In this document: positions 42,638 through 50,915 of the stretch, one piece after another | How positions within the stretch are numbered: the stretch's first letter is position 1 | Layout: every line of letters begins with the position of its first letter | Assembly: GCF_020709055.1 (NCBI RefSeq) | Contig: NZ_JAJFCK010000005.1 | Coordinates: 42,292-106,291 of the forward strand | Direction: 5' to 3' | DNA length: 64,000 nt | From: Ruminococcus callidus | GTDB lineage: Bacteria; Bacillota; Clostridia; Oscillospirales; Ruminococcaceae | Translations under genes and position numbers: made by a program | Notes under the pieces: model-generated | What the model was told of the DNA's origin: nothing | Databases searched by the model: none | The model's input: only the letters and a program-made list of their open reading frames with translations

Positions 42638-44209
42638 TTACTTTTGGTAACACTCGAACACCTGATCCACATAGGCGGTATCCTTCACCTTGGTGAAAGC
42701 GCTGACCAGCGGAACGATGATCAGCGAGAGAATCATGCAGATCGCACCGGCGTTGATGGGGGAGGCCATGTTCAGCGGCAGGGAAGCAGCAGCTTTTGTC
42801 AGTTCCGGGAACCAGCCGAATCCAAACAGGAACATGTGCAGCAGCGTCAGACCGATTCCCAGCACAAAGCTGGTGCCAACCGCAGCCTTTGTCACTTTTT
42901 TACTGAACAGTCCATACATAAACGGCCCGAGGAATGCGCCTGCCAGTGCACCCCAGGAATAGGACATCAGGGTAGAGATGGAGGCGTTCTTGTGGAAGGC
43001 GATGAAAACGGAGATCAGGAGGAACACAGCGATCAGCACACGCATGATTACTACCTCTTTTTTCTCCGAGGTCTTTTTCATCTTCGGGCGAATCAGGTCG
43101 ATGGTCAGCGTGGAACTGGAGGTCAGCACCAGTGAGGACAGCGTAGACATAGATGCAGAAAGCACCAGTACAACCACCAGTCCGATGAGCAGATCCGGCA
43201 GCGCAGCCTGCAAGGTCGCCGGAATCATGGCGTCATACTCCGGCTTGCCGTTGGAAAGTGTGGCAATGGCAGCCTTTCCGCTGTCGCTGCCGTCCAGTGT
43301 GCAGAACAGCCGGTCGAAACCGCCCAGCAGGTAGGAGCCGCCGGCAACGATCAGCGCAAAGAACGTGGAGATAACCGCACCCTTTCCAATCTCTTTCTCG
43401 CTCTTGATGGCGTAGAACTTGTGCACCATCTGGGGAAGTCCCCACGTGCCCAGAGAAGTCAGGATGACTACGCCGAACAGATTGAGCGGATCTGGGCCAA
43501 AGATGGAGTTCAGGGTATTGGTCTTGCCGTTGACTTCGATCTTGCCCAGCTCTGCCAGTGCGTTGGAAAGTCCGCCCTGATAGTGGATGGCGCAGTAAAC
43601 CACTGCGGCAATGCCCAGCAGCATGACAATGCCCTGAATGAAGTCGTTGATTGCAGTGGCTGCGTAGCCGCCCAGAATCACATAGATGGCGGTGAGCATT
43701 GCCATCACCACAATGATAAGCTTGTAGGCACCCTCGGATTCGATTTGGAACGCCATATTGAACAGACGGGAGAGTCCGTTGTAAACGGAGGCGGTGTAGG
43801 GAATCAGGAACACAAAGACGATAATGGCTGCGGCAATTTTCAGTCCCTTGGAATGCCAGCGCAGTTCAAAGTACTCCGGCATTGTCTTTGCGCCCAGGGA
43901 CTGCGTCATGATACGGGTGCGTTTTCCCAAAACTACCCATGCCAGCGCACTGCCCAGCAGCGCATTGCCCACGCCGACCCATGCGGCCGATACGCCGTAG
44001 CTCCAGCCAAACTGTCCGGCATATCCGATGAAAACGACTGCGGAAAAATAGGATGTGCCATAAGCGAAGGCGGTCAGCCACGAGCCTACGTTTCTTCCGC
44101 CCAGCACGAAATCATTGACCGACTTCGCCTGCTTGGACGTGTATACGCCGATGCCCATCATAATTGCAACATAAATGATGATCATCCCGATTGTGATTGC
44201 GGTTGTCAT
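42638..44209 (-). CDS. putP: Sodium:solute symporter, PutP (sodium/proline) type
   Basis: 523 residues, about 13 membrane segments, SSS family. GGRNVGSWLTAFAYGTSYFSAVVFIGYAGQ near the N terminus matches the sodium/proline symporter pattern, and a C-terminal ...SSSTLTIDLIRPK stretch fits too. The substrate is inferred. Start is taken at 44209 because AGAGGA lies just upstream; the frame is open 11 codons further without a ribosome-binding site. A single gene with its own strong promoter. Confidence 0.88.
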   Translation of the reverse strand: MTTAITIGMIIIYVAIMMGIGVYTSKQAKSVNDFVLGGRNVGSWLTAFAYGTSYFSAVVFIGYAGQFGWSYGVSAAWVGVGNALLGSALAWVVLGKRTRIMTQSLGAKTMPEYFELRWHSKGLKIAAAIIVFVFLIPYTASVYNGLSRLFNMAFQIESEGAYKLIIVVMAMLTAIYVILGGYAATAINDFIQGIVMLLGIAAVVYCAIHYQGGLSNALAELGKIEVNGKTNTLNSIFGPDPLNLFGVVILTSLGTWGLPQMVHKFYAIKSEKEIGKGAVISTFFALIVAGGSYLLGGFDRLFCTLDGSDSGKAAIATLSNGKPEYDAMIPATLQAALPDLLIGLVVVLVLSASMSTLSSLVLTSSSTLTIDLIRPKMKKTSEKKEVVIMRVLIAVFLLISVFIAFHKNASISTLMSYSWGALAGAFLGPFMYGLFSKKVTKAAVGTSFVLGIGLTLLHMFLFGFGWFPELTKAAASLPLNMASPINAGAICMILSLIIVPLVSAFTKVKDTAYVDQVFECYQK

Positions 44210-44224
44210 AATTCCTCTCCTTTG

Positions 44225-44241
44225 TGCGACGTGCGGTCGCA
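44225..44241 (-). other. Small hairpin in the symporter leader
   Basis: TGCGAC (44225-44230) and GTCGCA (44236-44241) with a 5-nt loop, just upstream of the ribosome-binding site of the symporter gene. Function not known. Confidence 0.35.
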
Positions 44242-44284
44242 ATACTATAAATTATTTTACCTGGCTAAAGCAGGCACGTCTCTT

Positions 44285-44313
44285 ATTATAATAGAACGCA
44301 GAGAAAATGTCAA
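44285..44313 (-). promoter_or_regulatory. Consensus sigma-A promoter of the symporter gene
   Basis: Minus strand: TTGACA (44313-44308), 17-bp spacer, TATAAT (44290-44285), both perfect. Confidence 0.88.
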
Positions 44314-44413
44314 CAGTTTTTCTGGAAAAACTGGCAGCTTTTTTGTACTTTTGCTGATTTTTGCAAAAAAGGGGAACTTTTTACAGAAAGCCGAAGAAAA
44401 TCGAAAAAAAGGC

Positions 44414-44442
44414 TTGACAAAGCAGCATATCTGTGTTATTCT
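44414..44442 (+). promoter_or_regulatory. Sigma-A promoter of the DUF2325 gene
   Basis: TTGACA at 44414-44419, 17-bp spacer, TATTCT at 44437-44442 with a TGT extension. A perfect palindrome begins 4 bp downstream of the -10 box. Confidence 0.75.
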
Positions 44443-44445
44443 ATA

Positions 44446-44461
44446 GTTAGTCAAGACTAAC
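44446..44461 (+). promoter_or_regulatory. Operator-like palindrome at the transcription start
   Basis: GTTAGTC-AA-GACTAAC, a perfect 7-bp inverted repeat with a 2-bp centre, covering the likely transcription start. Its form resembles sites of DtxR/MntR-type metal repressors (TTAGnnnnnnCTAA-like), but the regulator is not identifiable from this window. Confidence 0.6.
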
Positions 44462-44594
44462 GAGGCGGTCTGGCATGGCCCCCGGATCGGATTTTCGATT
44501 GATGCCAGGCTGCTGTTTGCTTGACATGCCAGAAATACAAGATGTCCGGCCGGAACGAAATGGGCAGGATGTCACAACAACAGAGAGGTGAATT
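44462..44594 (+). other. Structured 5' leader of the DUF2325 gene with two exclusive hairpins
   Basis: About 135 nt without a gene. TCTGGCATG at 44469-44477 can pair with ATGCCAG(G) at 44502-44508 (with an inner ATCG/CGAT at 44486 and 44496) or, perfectly over 9 bp, with CATGCCAGA at 44525-44533. Only one can form at a time. I do not recognise a known riboswitch class. Confidence 0.5.
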
Positions 44595-44597
44595 ACG

Positions 44598-44888
44598 ATG
44601 AGTGTTGTAATTATCGGCGGAAACGAGAGAATGAGCCGTCAGTATGCAGACGTTTGTGCAGCCCACGGCTACGATGCCAAGGTGTTTCCGAAAGAAACCG
44701 GTCCGATCGAAAAGAAGATCGGCTCGCCGGATCTGATGATCCTGTTTACCCAGACCGTTTCCCACAAGATGGTGCAGGGTGCTGTCAAGGCAGCCAAGAA
44801 AAATAATGTGCCCATTGCACGGGTACAGAGCAGCAGCATCACAGCGCTGCGGAATCTGCTGGGAACCCGCACTGCAGTAGCATCCTGA
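44598..44888 (+). CDS. DUF2325-family protein
   Basis: 96 residues. Begins with a Rossmann-like SVVIIGGNERMSRQYADVC, then PDLMILFTQTVSHKMVQGAVKAAKKNNVPIARVQSSS; this is the pattern of the DUF2325 family, whose function is not established. ATG at 44598 has GAGAGGTGA upstream. A single-gene transcript with an operator-like palindrome, a structured leader and its own terminator, so it appears to be tightly regulated. A link to metal homeostasis is only an inference from the operator form. Confidence 0.8.
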   Translation: MSVVIIGGNERMSRQYADVCAAHGYDAKVFPKETGPIEKKIGSPDLMILFTQTVSHKMVQGAVKAAKKNNVPIARVQSSSITALRNLLGTRTAVAS

Positions 44889-44926
44889 AAGTTTTCGGAC
44901 AAGCATGAATGATCGGTTAAAGAAGA

Positions 44927-44963
44927 GCGGCATTTCCTGCATCAGCAGGGGATGCTGCTTTTT
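44927..44963 (+). terminator. Terminator of the DUF2325 gene
   Basis: 13-bp stem with G-U pairs, 44927-44939 with 44946-44958, 6-nt loop, T5 at 44959-44963. Confidence 0.85.
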
Positions 44964-44996
44964 GCTCATTTTTTGCACCTGAAATCGCAAAAATTC

Positions 44997-45025
44997 TTGA
45001 CAAACTGCCGAATTTATGGTATGAT
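44997..45025 (+). promoter_or_regulatory. Sigma-A promoter of the GH9 cellulase gene
   Basis: TTGACA at 44997-45002, 17-bp spacer, TATGAT at 45020-45025 with a TGG extension. Leader about 85 nt. Confidence 0.85.
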
Positions 45026-45114
45026 AAATTTATCAACAGCTTGTGCAGTCGGCTTGTGCGGATTGTACAATGGAATGGAAAAGCAACATGATCATGATAA
45101 GGAGTGCATTCAAC

Positions 45115-47319
45115 ATGAAGAATTGGAAGAAACGAATGGCAGCGATCCTCTCGGCAGGAACGCTGGCAATGACCGGGACGGTTTCCGCACTGTCCGGGTG
45201 GAGCGCTTCGGCAGATGCCACGTTTTCCTATGGCGATGCCCTGAAGATGTCCCTCTATTTTTATGATGCCAACCAGTGCGGGCCGGATGCCGAGAACAAC
45301 TGTCTGACATGGCGTGGTGCCTGCCACACCTACGATGGAGAGGCATCTCTGAGCAATGCCGAAGGACTCTCGTCTGCTTCGCTGGCTGCCATCAAGGCGG
45401 CCAACGGCGGAAGCGATACCGTAGATGTTTCCGGCGGTTACCACGATGCCGGCGACCACTTGAAATTCTCTGTAACCATGGGATTTTCCACCGCATCACT
45501 GGCATGGTCCTACTTTGAGAACCCGAAGGCATACACCGAAACGGGCTGCGAGGATCACCTGCTGTACATTCTGAAAGAAATGTGCGATTATATGATGAAA
45601 GTGACCTATTTGGACAGCAGCGACAATGTCATCACGTTCTGTTATATGGTCGGTGACGGCGGTCAGGATCACGGCATCTGGACAGCGCCGGAAGGGCAGA
45701 CCATGAATCGTCCGACTTACTGGGCAGATGCCTCGCATCCGTCCGCAGATGCTGCCGGCGAAATGGCAGCAGCGCTGGCTTCGACCTCACTGGCATTCCA
45801 GAGCAAGAATCCGGAGTATGCGCAGAAGTGCCTGAAGTATGCCAACGCATTGAAGGACTTCGCTGCAAAGTATCCTTCTGCAAGTTATGATGGTATTGGC
45901 TCATTCTATGCATCTGGCAGCCAGAACGATGACGTGGCATGGGCAGATCTCTGGTGCGCAATCGCCAACAACGGCGGAAAGCTGCCGGATTCCTATCGCC
46001 CGATCTCTGTTTCGCAGGGCGTATATGAGGGGAATCAGTATGACTACTGGGTATATTCCTGGGATAAGGTATGGGGCGGCTATGCAGCACTCCTGTATTC
46101 ACAGGGACGTGAAAGCTATGGCAATGAACTGGTTTTTGAGATGGACAAGCTCATCAGCAATAAGACACAGTACTTCCCGATTGGTGGATGGGGCGGTTCC
46201 CGTTACAACTGCGCATGGCAGATGTACGCACTGACCTATGCAAAATACAGCGGCTCTTCTACCTATAATGAGTACGCTAAGAGTCAGATGGATACTCTGC
46301 TGGGTGCAAACTCTGCAAACCGCACCTACCTGCTGGGATGCGGAGATACCTGGCCGCAGCACATTCATCACAGAGCTGCCAATCCGAATAAGGATACCAT
46401 GACATATACACTCTACGGTGCATTGGTCGGCGGTCCGGATGCCAACGGTTCTTATGACGACAACACCGATAGTTATAGCTGCACCGAACCGGCACTGGAC
46501 TACAACGGCTGCTTCGCACTGGCTGCTGCCGGACTTTACAGCGTTTACGGCGGTTCCGCAGACAAGGCAGATGCAACCATTGCCAGCGCAAGCGAAATCA
46601 AGAGCGATTATGTCTTTGATTACGGCGGGAGCTCGGTTATTCCGGAGCCGGAGGACACCTGGAAGATCGTACCGGATACCATGACTGTGGGCGAAACTGC
46701 CGAGGCAATAATTCAGCACTACATTGGCGGAAATGACTACATCTTCACCTCTTCTGATCCGGACGTTCTGGAAGTCAGCGGAAGCGGACTTTCTGCAACT
46801 CTGACCGCAAAGAAAGCCGGAAGCGTCATCCTGACTGCAACGTGCGGTGCACAGGTACTGACGCAGGACATCACCGTAATTGGAGAAACTACCACCACAA
46901 CAGAGGAAACCACGACGACAACCACAGAATCCACGACTACCACAACGGAAGAAATTACGACCACCACAGAAGAAGTGACCACAACTACCGAGGAGTCCAC
47001 CACAACGACCACTTCGTCTTCGGAAACCACCACAGAGAGCACAACGACTGAATCCACCACCACAGAAACTACCACCAGCACGACTAACGGCGGTTCTGTT
47101 GACCCGACCTTGTTCTACGGCGATGTCAATCTGGATGGCGACATTGACCTTGCAGACGCTGTCCTGCTGAATAAGGCAGTTGCCGGCGTGGTTTCTCTGA
47201 ACGAGCTTGCAAACAAGAACGCAGACTGCAATGGTAACGGCACTGTGACTGCAGACGATTCCATGATGCTCCTGCAGTTCTTGGTACACCTCATCAACCA
47301 GCTGGGACCGGAGGCATAA
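45115..47319 (+). CDS. Secreted GH9 cellulase with Ig-like domain and dockerin
   Basis: 734 residues. Signal peptide about 1-33 (cut near SASA-D). The GH9 (alpha/alpha)6 domain is about 35-495: GGYHDAGDH with D111 and D114 (nucleophilic water), H418-H419-R420, and acid E458 in CTEPALDYN. Residues 514-591 resemble a bacterial Ig-like (BIG2) domain. A Thr/Glu/Ser linker (592-660) leads to a dockerin (668-731) with DVNLDGDIDLAD and NADCNGNGTVTADD. No CBM3 is attached to the catalytic domain. ATG at 45115 follows AAGGAG; the upstream open frame lies in the leader. It should hydrolyse cellulose as part of a cellulosome. Confidence 0.94.
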   Translation: MKNWKKRMAAILSAGTLAMTGTVSALSGWSASADATFSYGDALKMSLYFYDANQCGPDAENNCLTWRGACHTYDGEASLSNAEGLSSASLAAIKAANGGSDTVDVSGGYHDAGDHLKFSVTMGFSTASLAWSYFENPKAYTETGCEDHLLYILKEMCDYMMKVTYLDSSDNVITFCYMVGDGGQDHGIWTAPEGQTMNRPTYWADASHPSADAAGEMAAALASTSLAFQSKNPEYAQKCLKYANALKDFAAKYPSASYDGIGSFYASGSQNDDVAWADLWCAIANNGGKLPDSYRPISVSQGVYEGNQYDYWVYSWDKVWGGYAALLYSQGRESYGNELVFEMDKLISNKTQYFPIGGWGGSRYNCAWQMYALTYAKYSGSSTYNEYAKSQMDTLLGANSANRTYLLGCGDTWPQHIHHRAANPNKDTMTYTLYGALVGGPDANGSYDDNTDSYSCTEPALDYNGCFALAAAGLYSVYGGSADKADATIASASEIKSDYVFDYGGSSVIPEPEDTWKIVPDTMTVGETAEAIIQHYIGGNDYIFTSSDPDVLEVSGSGLSATLTAKKAGSVILTATCGAQVLTQDITVIGETTTTTEETTTTTTESTTTTTEEITTTTEEVTTTTEESTTTTTSSSETTTESTTTESTTTETTTSTTNGGSVDPTLFYGDVNLDGDIDLADAVLLNKAVAGVVSLNELANKNADCNGNGTVTADDSMMLLQFLVHLINQLGPEA

Positions 47320-47344
47320 GGAGTGCCGGAAAGGAGCTTGGAGT

Positions 47345-47860
47345 ATGAATCGAAAGGCTTTGCAGAAATTGTCCTATGGCGTGTATCTCGTCACGACAGC
47401 GAACGGCAACCAGCTTGCCGGATGCGTGGCAAACAGTGCGATGCAGATCACCTCTGCGCCGGCGCAAATTGCCGTCAGCCTGAATCATGACAACGCCACC
47501 CATGATGCCGTGGTGCAGGCGGGCAAGTTTGCCGTTGCCGTGCTTCCCACGGACGTGGAGCCGTCCCTGATCGGTGGCTTCGGCTACCGTTCCGGTCGGG
47601 ATATCAATAAGTTTGCCGAAATCCTGTACCAGATGCAGGACGGCATGCCGGTTCCGAGAGTGGCAATGGCGTGGATCACCTGTGAAGTGGTACAGACCAT
47701 GGATGCTGGCACGCACACCATCTTTCTGGGGAAAGTGCTGGATTGCGATGTGACACGGGAGGATGCGTTCCCCATGACCTATCAGTATTACCACACGGTT
47801 ATCAAGGGGCAGAGCCCGAAGAATGCGCCGACCTATGTTCCGCCGGAAGAAAATGCTTGA
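47345..47860 (+). CDS. Flavin reductase-like, FMN-binding protein
   Basis: 171 residues of the flavoredoxin/flavin reductase split-barrel type: ALQKLSYGVYLVTTANGNQLAGCVANSAMQIT at the N terminus, then ISLNHDN-like AVSLNHDNATHD. No rubredoxin domain is fused. Likely binds FMN and moves electrons; the partner is unknown. It follows the GH9 gene by 25 bp and may be read from its promoter. The que operon promoter overlaps its 3' end (-35 box covers the stop codon). Confidence 0.85.
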   Translation: MNRKALQKLSYGVYLVTTANGNQLAGCVANSAMQITSAPAQIAVSLNHDNATHDAVVQAGKFAVAVLPTDVEPSLIGGFGYRSGRDINKFAEILYQMQDGMPVPRVAMAWITCEVVQTMDAGTHTIFLGKVLDCDVTREDAFPMTYQYYHTVIKGQSPKNAPTYVPPEENA

Positions 47861-47885
47861 CAATTCCCGCAAGTTGTGCTATAAT
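47857..47885 (+). promoter_or_regulatory. Consensus extended -10 promoter of the que operon
   Basis: TTGACA at 47857-47862 (overlapping the stop of the previous gene), 17-bp spacer, TATAAT at 47880-47885 with a TGC extension. Confidence 0.9.
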
Positions 47886-47896
47886 AAGACACAACA

Positions 47897-47939
47897 CGAC
47901 AGTTCGCTTGCACCATCCTGTCGCTAAACAAAACTAGGG
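47897..47939 (+). promoter_or_regulatory. preQ1-I riboswitch
   Basis: P1 stem CGACAG (47897-47902) with CTGTCG (47918-47923), loop beginning TTCGC, then the A-rich tail CTAAACAAAACTAGGG (47924-47939) that folds back as an H-type pseudoknot. This is the arrangement of the small preQ1-I class. It sits in front of the complete preQ1 synthesis operon, so feedback by the end product is expected. Confidence 0.9.
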
Positions 47940-48013
47940 CATTCCAATAAGACCGGATTTTAAAATCTGATAGATTGGATGCAGCCGTTTTGACCAAACG
48001 GCTGCATTTTTTT
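47940..48013 (+). terminator. Antiterminator and terminator of the preQ1 riboswitch
   Basis: Terminator: GCAGCCGTTT (47981-47990) with AAACGGCTGC (47996-48005), 5-nt loop, then T7 at 48007-48013. Upstream, GCATTCCAAT (47939-47948) can pair with ATTGGATGC (47974-47982, one bulge) around GGATTTT/AAAATCT. This alternative stem takes the first two bases of the terminator arm and touches the end of the aptamer tail. Ligand should favour termination. Confidence 0.8.
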
Positions 48014-48027
48014 GAGGTGAAAACATT

Positions 48028-48447
48028 ATGTATTACTTAAAAACATCGGCAGCTTTTGACAGCGCTCATTTTCTGTCCGGCTATCAGGGCAAGTGCTCCA
48101 ACCTGCACGGCCACCGCTGGACGATAGAAGTTCTCGTCGGCAAGGAAACGCTTCAGGAAGCAGGGCAGATGCGTGGTATGGTGCTGGATTTCGGCGACCT
48201 CAAGCACGCCCTGCGGGAACTGGCAGCATGTTATGACCACGCTCTGATCTACGAGGAACATTCCTTGCACTCCACGACAGTGGAGGCGCTTCTGGCGGAG
48301 GGATTCCATCTGATTGCCGTGCCGTTCCGTCCCACGGCTGAGGAATTTGCCAAGCATTTTTACCAGAAATTGCAGGAACAGGGAATGCCGGTTCACCGTG
48401 TGACCGTCTACGAAACGCCGGATAACTGTGCGTCCTACGAGGTGTGA
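48028..48447 (+). CDS. queD: 6-carboxy-5,6,7,8-tetrahydropterin synthase QueD
   Basis: First committed step from dihydroneopterin triphosphate towards queuosine. 139 residues. Zinc ligands H14 (FDSAHFL), H27 and H29 (NLHGHRW), catalytic C23, and DFGDLKHAL are the family marks. First gene of the riboswitch-controlled operon; ribosome-binding site TTGAGGTGA directly after the terminator T-tract. Its end overlaps the queE ribosome-binding site. Confidence 0.96.
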   Translation: MYYLKTSAAFDSAHFLSGYQGKCSNLHGHRWTIEVLVGKETLQEAGQMRGMVLDFGDLKHALRELAACYDHALIYEEHSLHSTTVEALLAEGFHLIAVPFRPTAEEFAKHFYQKLQEQGMPVHRVTVYETPDNCASYEV

Positions 48448-48449
48448 TC

Positions 48450-49115
48450 ATGGGAACATTTTCAGTGGTAGAAACATTTGTGAGCATCAATGGGGAGGGA
48501 TCTCACGCCGGAGAACTGGCGCTGTTCCTGCGGTTTCAGGGCTGTAATCTGGCGTGCAGCTTCTGCGATACTAAGTGGGCAAACACGGACACTGTCCCCA
48601 CCGAACAGCGCACTGTGGAACAGCTGGTGCAGCTCGCACAGCAGGAGGGCGTGCATAACATCACCCTGACCGGCGGCGAACCGCTGCTCCAGCCGGACAT
48701 TGCGGAACTGATTACGGCGCTCTGTGCGCTGGGGTATCACGTGGAGATCGAAACTAACGGAAGCGTGCCGCTTGCACCGTTTACCTCGCTGGCGTTCCGT
48801 CCCAGCTTCACTATGGACTATAAGCTGTCGTGCAGCGGAATGGAATCCCATATGCTGCCGGAGAACTTCGCCTGTCTGACCATGAACGACAGCGTGAAAT
48901 TTGTGGTGGGAAGCCGGAGCGATTTGGAACGTGCTGTGGAGGTTGTCACGGAACATGGTCTGACGGCACGCTGCCCCGTGTACTTTAGTCCGGTGTTTGG
49001 CAGCATCCAGCCGGCGGAGATCGTGGACTTCATGAAAGAACGGAATCTCAACCGCGTTCGGCTGCAATTGCAGCTGCACAAATATATCTGGGATCCGCAG
49101 AAACGTGGAGTATAG
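48450..49115 (+). CDS. queE: 7-carboxy-7-deazaguanine synthase QueE (radical SAM)
   Basis: Radical SAM ring contraction that forms 7-carboxy-7-deazaguanine. 221 residues. C32, C36 and C39 in CNLACSFC bind the cluster; FVSINGEGSHAG and TLTGGEPLLQ are conserved. ATG at 48450 fits GAGGTGA just upstream; a GTG two codons earlier, overlapping the queD stop, is an alternative start. folE follows after 16 bp. Confidence 0.95.
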   Translation: MGTFSVVETFVSINGEGSHAGELALFLRFQGCNLACSFCDTKWANTDTVPTEQRTVEQLVQLAQQEGVHNITLTGGEPLLQPDIAELITALCALGYHVEIETNGSVPLAPFTSLAFRPSFTMDYKLSCSGMESHMLPENFACLTMNDSVKFVVGSRSDLERAVEVVTEHGLTARCPVYFSPVFGSIQPAEIVDFMKERNLNRVRLQLQLHKYIWDPQKRGV

Positions 49116-49131
49116 AGAAAGGAAAATCAGA

Positions 49132-49692
49132 ATGGATACGAAAGCAATTGAACGCCATGTGCGTGGAATTCTGGAGGCGATCGGCGAGGATCCGGATCGT
49201 GAGGGGCTGCGGGAGACACCGCAGCGTGTCGCACGGATGTACGAGGAGATCTTTGCCGGAATTGCGTTCTCTAACCATGAGATTGCGCAGATGTTCGGAA
49301 AGACCTTCGCCGAGGACACCAACGACGATGCCCAGACTGCCGTAGTGGTAAAAGATATCAGCGTGTTCAGCTACTGCGAGCATCACATGGCACTGATGTA
49401 TGACATGAAAGTTAATGTGGCGTATGTGCCCCATGGACGAGTTCTCGGACTCAGCAAGGTGGCACGCATCTGTGATATGGCATCCAAGCGCCTGCAAATT
49501 CAGGAGCGTCTTGGGAAAGACATTGCGGAGATCATTATGGAGGCTGCCGGCACACCGGATGTAGGCGTTTTGATTACCGGCTCCCATAGCTGCATGACCG
49601 CACGTGGCATTCGGAACGTCTCTTCGCAGACGACGACCAAGACGTTTTGCGGTGCGTTCCGTACCGATGCGGCGCTGCAAGGGTTACTTTGA
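49132..49692 (+). CDS. folE: GTP cyclohydrolase I FolE
   Basis: Converts GTP to dihydroneopterin triphosphate, the substrate of QueD and of folate synthesis. 186 residues. Zinc ligands in FSYCEHHMALMYD and the later SHSCMTARG; GLSKVARICDMASKRLQIQERL is typical. ATG at 49132 follows GAAAGGA. Its location inside the que operon means this copy serves queuosine at least in part; folate genes are not nearby. Confidence 0.97.
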   Translation: MDTKAIERHVRGILEAIGEDPDREGLRETPQRVARMYEEIFAGIAFSNHEIAQMFGKTFAEDTNDDAQTAVVVKDISVFSYCEHHMALMYDMKVNVAYVPHGRVLGLSKVARICDMASKRLQIQERLGKDIAEIIMEAAGTPDVGVLITGSHSCMTARGIRNVSSQTTTKTFCGAFRTDAALQGLL

Positions 49693-49710
49693 GAAAGGAA
49701 GCATACGATT

Positions 49711-50400
49711 ATGAAAGCAATGGTTTTGTTTAGCGGTGGCGTAGACAGCACGACCTGCCTTGGCATCGCAGTAGATCGATACGGTGCAGACGAGGTTCTG
49801 GCACTGTCTATTTCCTACGGACAGAAGCATCAGAAAGAGATCGAGGCAGCCGGAAAAATTGCCGCTTACTACGGCGTAACTTGGAAGCAGCTGGATTTGT
49901 CCATTATTTTTGCCAACTCCAACTGTTCGCTGCTGACGGGATCCACTGAGGAGATTCCGCAGGAGAGCTATGCGGAGCAGCTGTCCCACACCAACGGAAA
50001 ACCGGTTTCCACCTATGTGCCGTTCCGGAACGGTTTGTTTCTGGCATCGGCAGCAAGTATTGCCCTGTCTTACGGCTGTGAGGTCATCTTCTATGGCGCA
50101 CACAGCGATGACGCTGCCGGCAACGCCTATCCGGATTGCAGCGATGCATTCAATCAGGCAATGAATCAGGCGATTTTCCTCGGCAGCGGGGAACAGCTGC
50201 GCATTGAAGCGCCTTTTGTCCAGTGGACAAAGGCAGATGTTGTGAAGAGAGGTCTGGAACTGCACGTGCCTTATGAACTGACATGGAGCTGCTACGAGGG
50301 CGGCGAAACCCCTTGTGGCGTCTGCGGTACATGCCGTGACCGTGCGGCTGCGTTTGCCGCTAATGGCGTGCCGGATCCGGCATTGAAAGGAGCAGAATAA
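49711..50400 (+). CDS. queC: 7-cyano-7-deazaguanine synthase QueC
   Basis: ATP-dependent ligase that makes preQ0 from 7-carboxy-7-deazaguanine and ammonia. 229 residues. PP-loop SGGVDS at 8-13, and a C-terminal zinc site in [19 protein letters not shown]. queF begins one base after the stop. Confidence 0.97.
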   Translation: MKAMVLFSGGVDSTTCLGIAVDRYGADEVLALSISYGQKHQKEIEAAGKIAAYYGVTWKQLDLSIIFANSNCSLLTGSTEEIPQESYAEQLSHTNGKPVSTYVPFRNGLFLASAASIALSYGCEVIFYGAHSDDAAGNAYPDCSDAFNQAMNQAIFLGSGEQLRIEAPFVQWTKADVVKRGLELHVPYELTWSCYEGGETPCGVCGTCRDRAAAFAANGVPDPALKGAE

Positions 50401-50401
50401 A

Positions 50402-50902
50402 ATGGCATCGGGAAGAAGCAACCAGGAAACGGGAGATATTTCCCTGCTGGGCAATCAGCACACCCAGTACCCCACAGACTATGCACCGGAAATGCTGGAG
50501 ACATTTCCGAACAAGCATCCGGATCGGGATTACTTCGTCAAGTTCAACTGTCCGGAGTTCACCAGCCTGTGCCCCATTACCGGACAGCCGGACTTCGCAA
50601 CCCTCTACATCTCCTACGTTCCCAGAGAGCGCATGGTGGAGAGCAAGTCGCTGAAGCTGTATCTGTTCAGCTTCCGCAACCGTGGTGATTTCCATGAGGA
50701 CTGCGTGAACATCATTATGAACGATCTGATCAAACTGATGGATCCGGCGTATATCGAGGTCTGGGGAAAATTCCTGCCCCGTGGCGGAATTTCCATCGAC
50801 CCGTACTGCAACTACGGAAAGCCGGGGACAAAGTGGGAACAGGTTGCGTGGGAGCGCCTGACACACCACGACCTCTATCCGGAGTCGGTAAATAACCGGT
50901 AA
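50402..50902 (+). CDS. queF: NADPH-dependent 7-cyano-7-deazaguanine reductase QueF
   Basis: Reduces the nitrile preQ0 to preQ1. 166 residues, the short (YkvM) form. Catalytic C57 and D64 in [20 protein letters not shown]-binding [14 protein letters not shown], and HEDCVNII. It produces the presumed ligand of the riboswitch that heads the operon. nrdG follows after 13 bp. Confidence 0.97.
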   Translation: MASGRSNQETGDISLLGNQHTQYPTDYAPEMLETFPNKHPDRDYFVKFNCPEFTSLCPITGQPDFATLYISYVPRERMVESKSLKLYLFSFRNRGDFHEDCVNIIMNDLIKLMDPAYIEVWGKFLPRGGISIDPYCNYGKPGTKWEQVAWERLTHHDLYPESVNNR

Positions 50903-50915
50903 GGAGCTGATCGTT

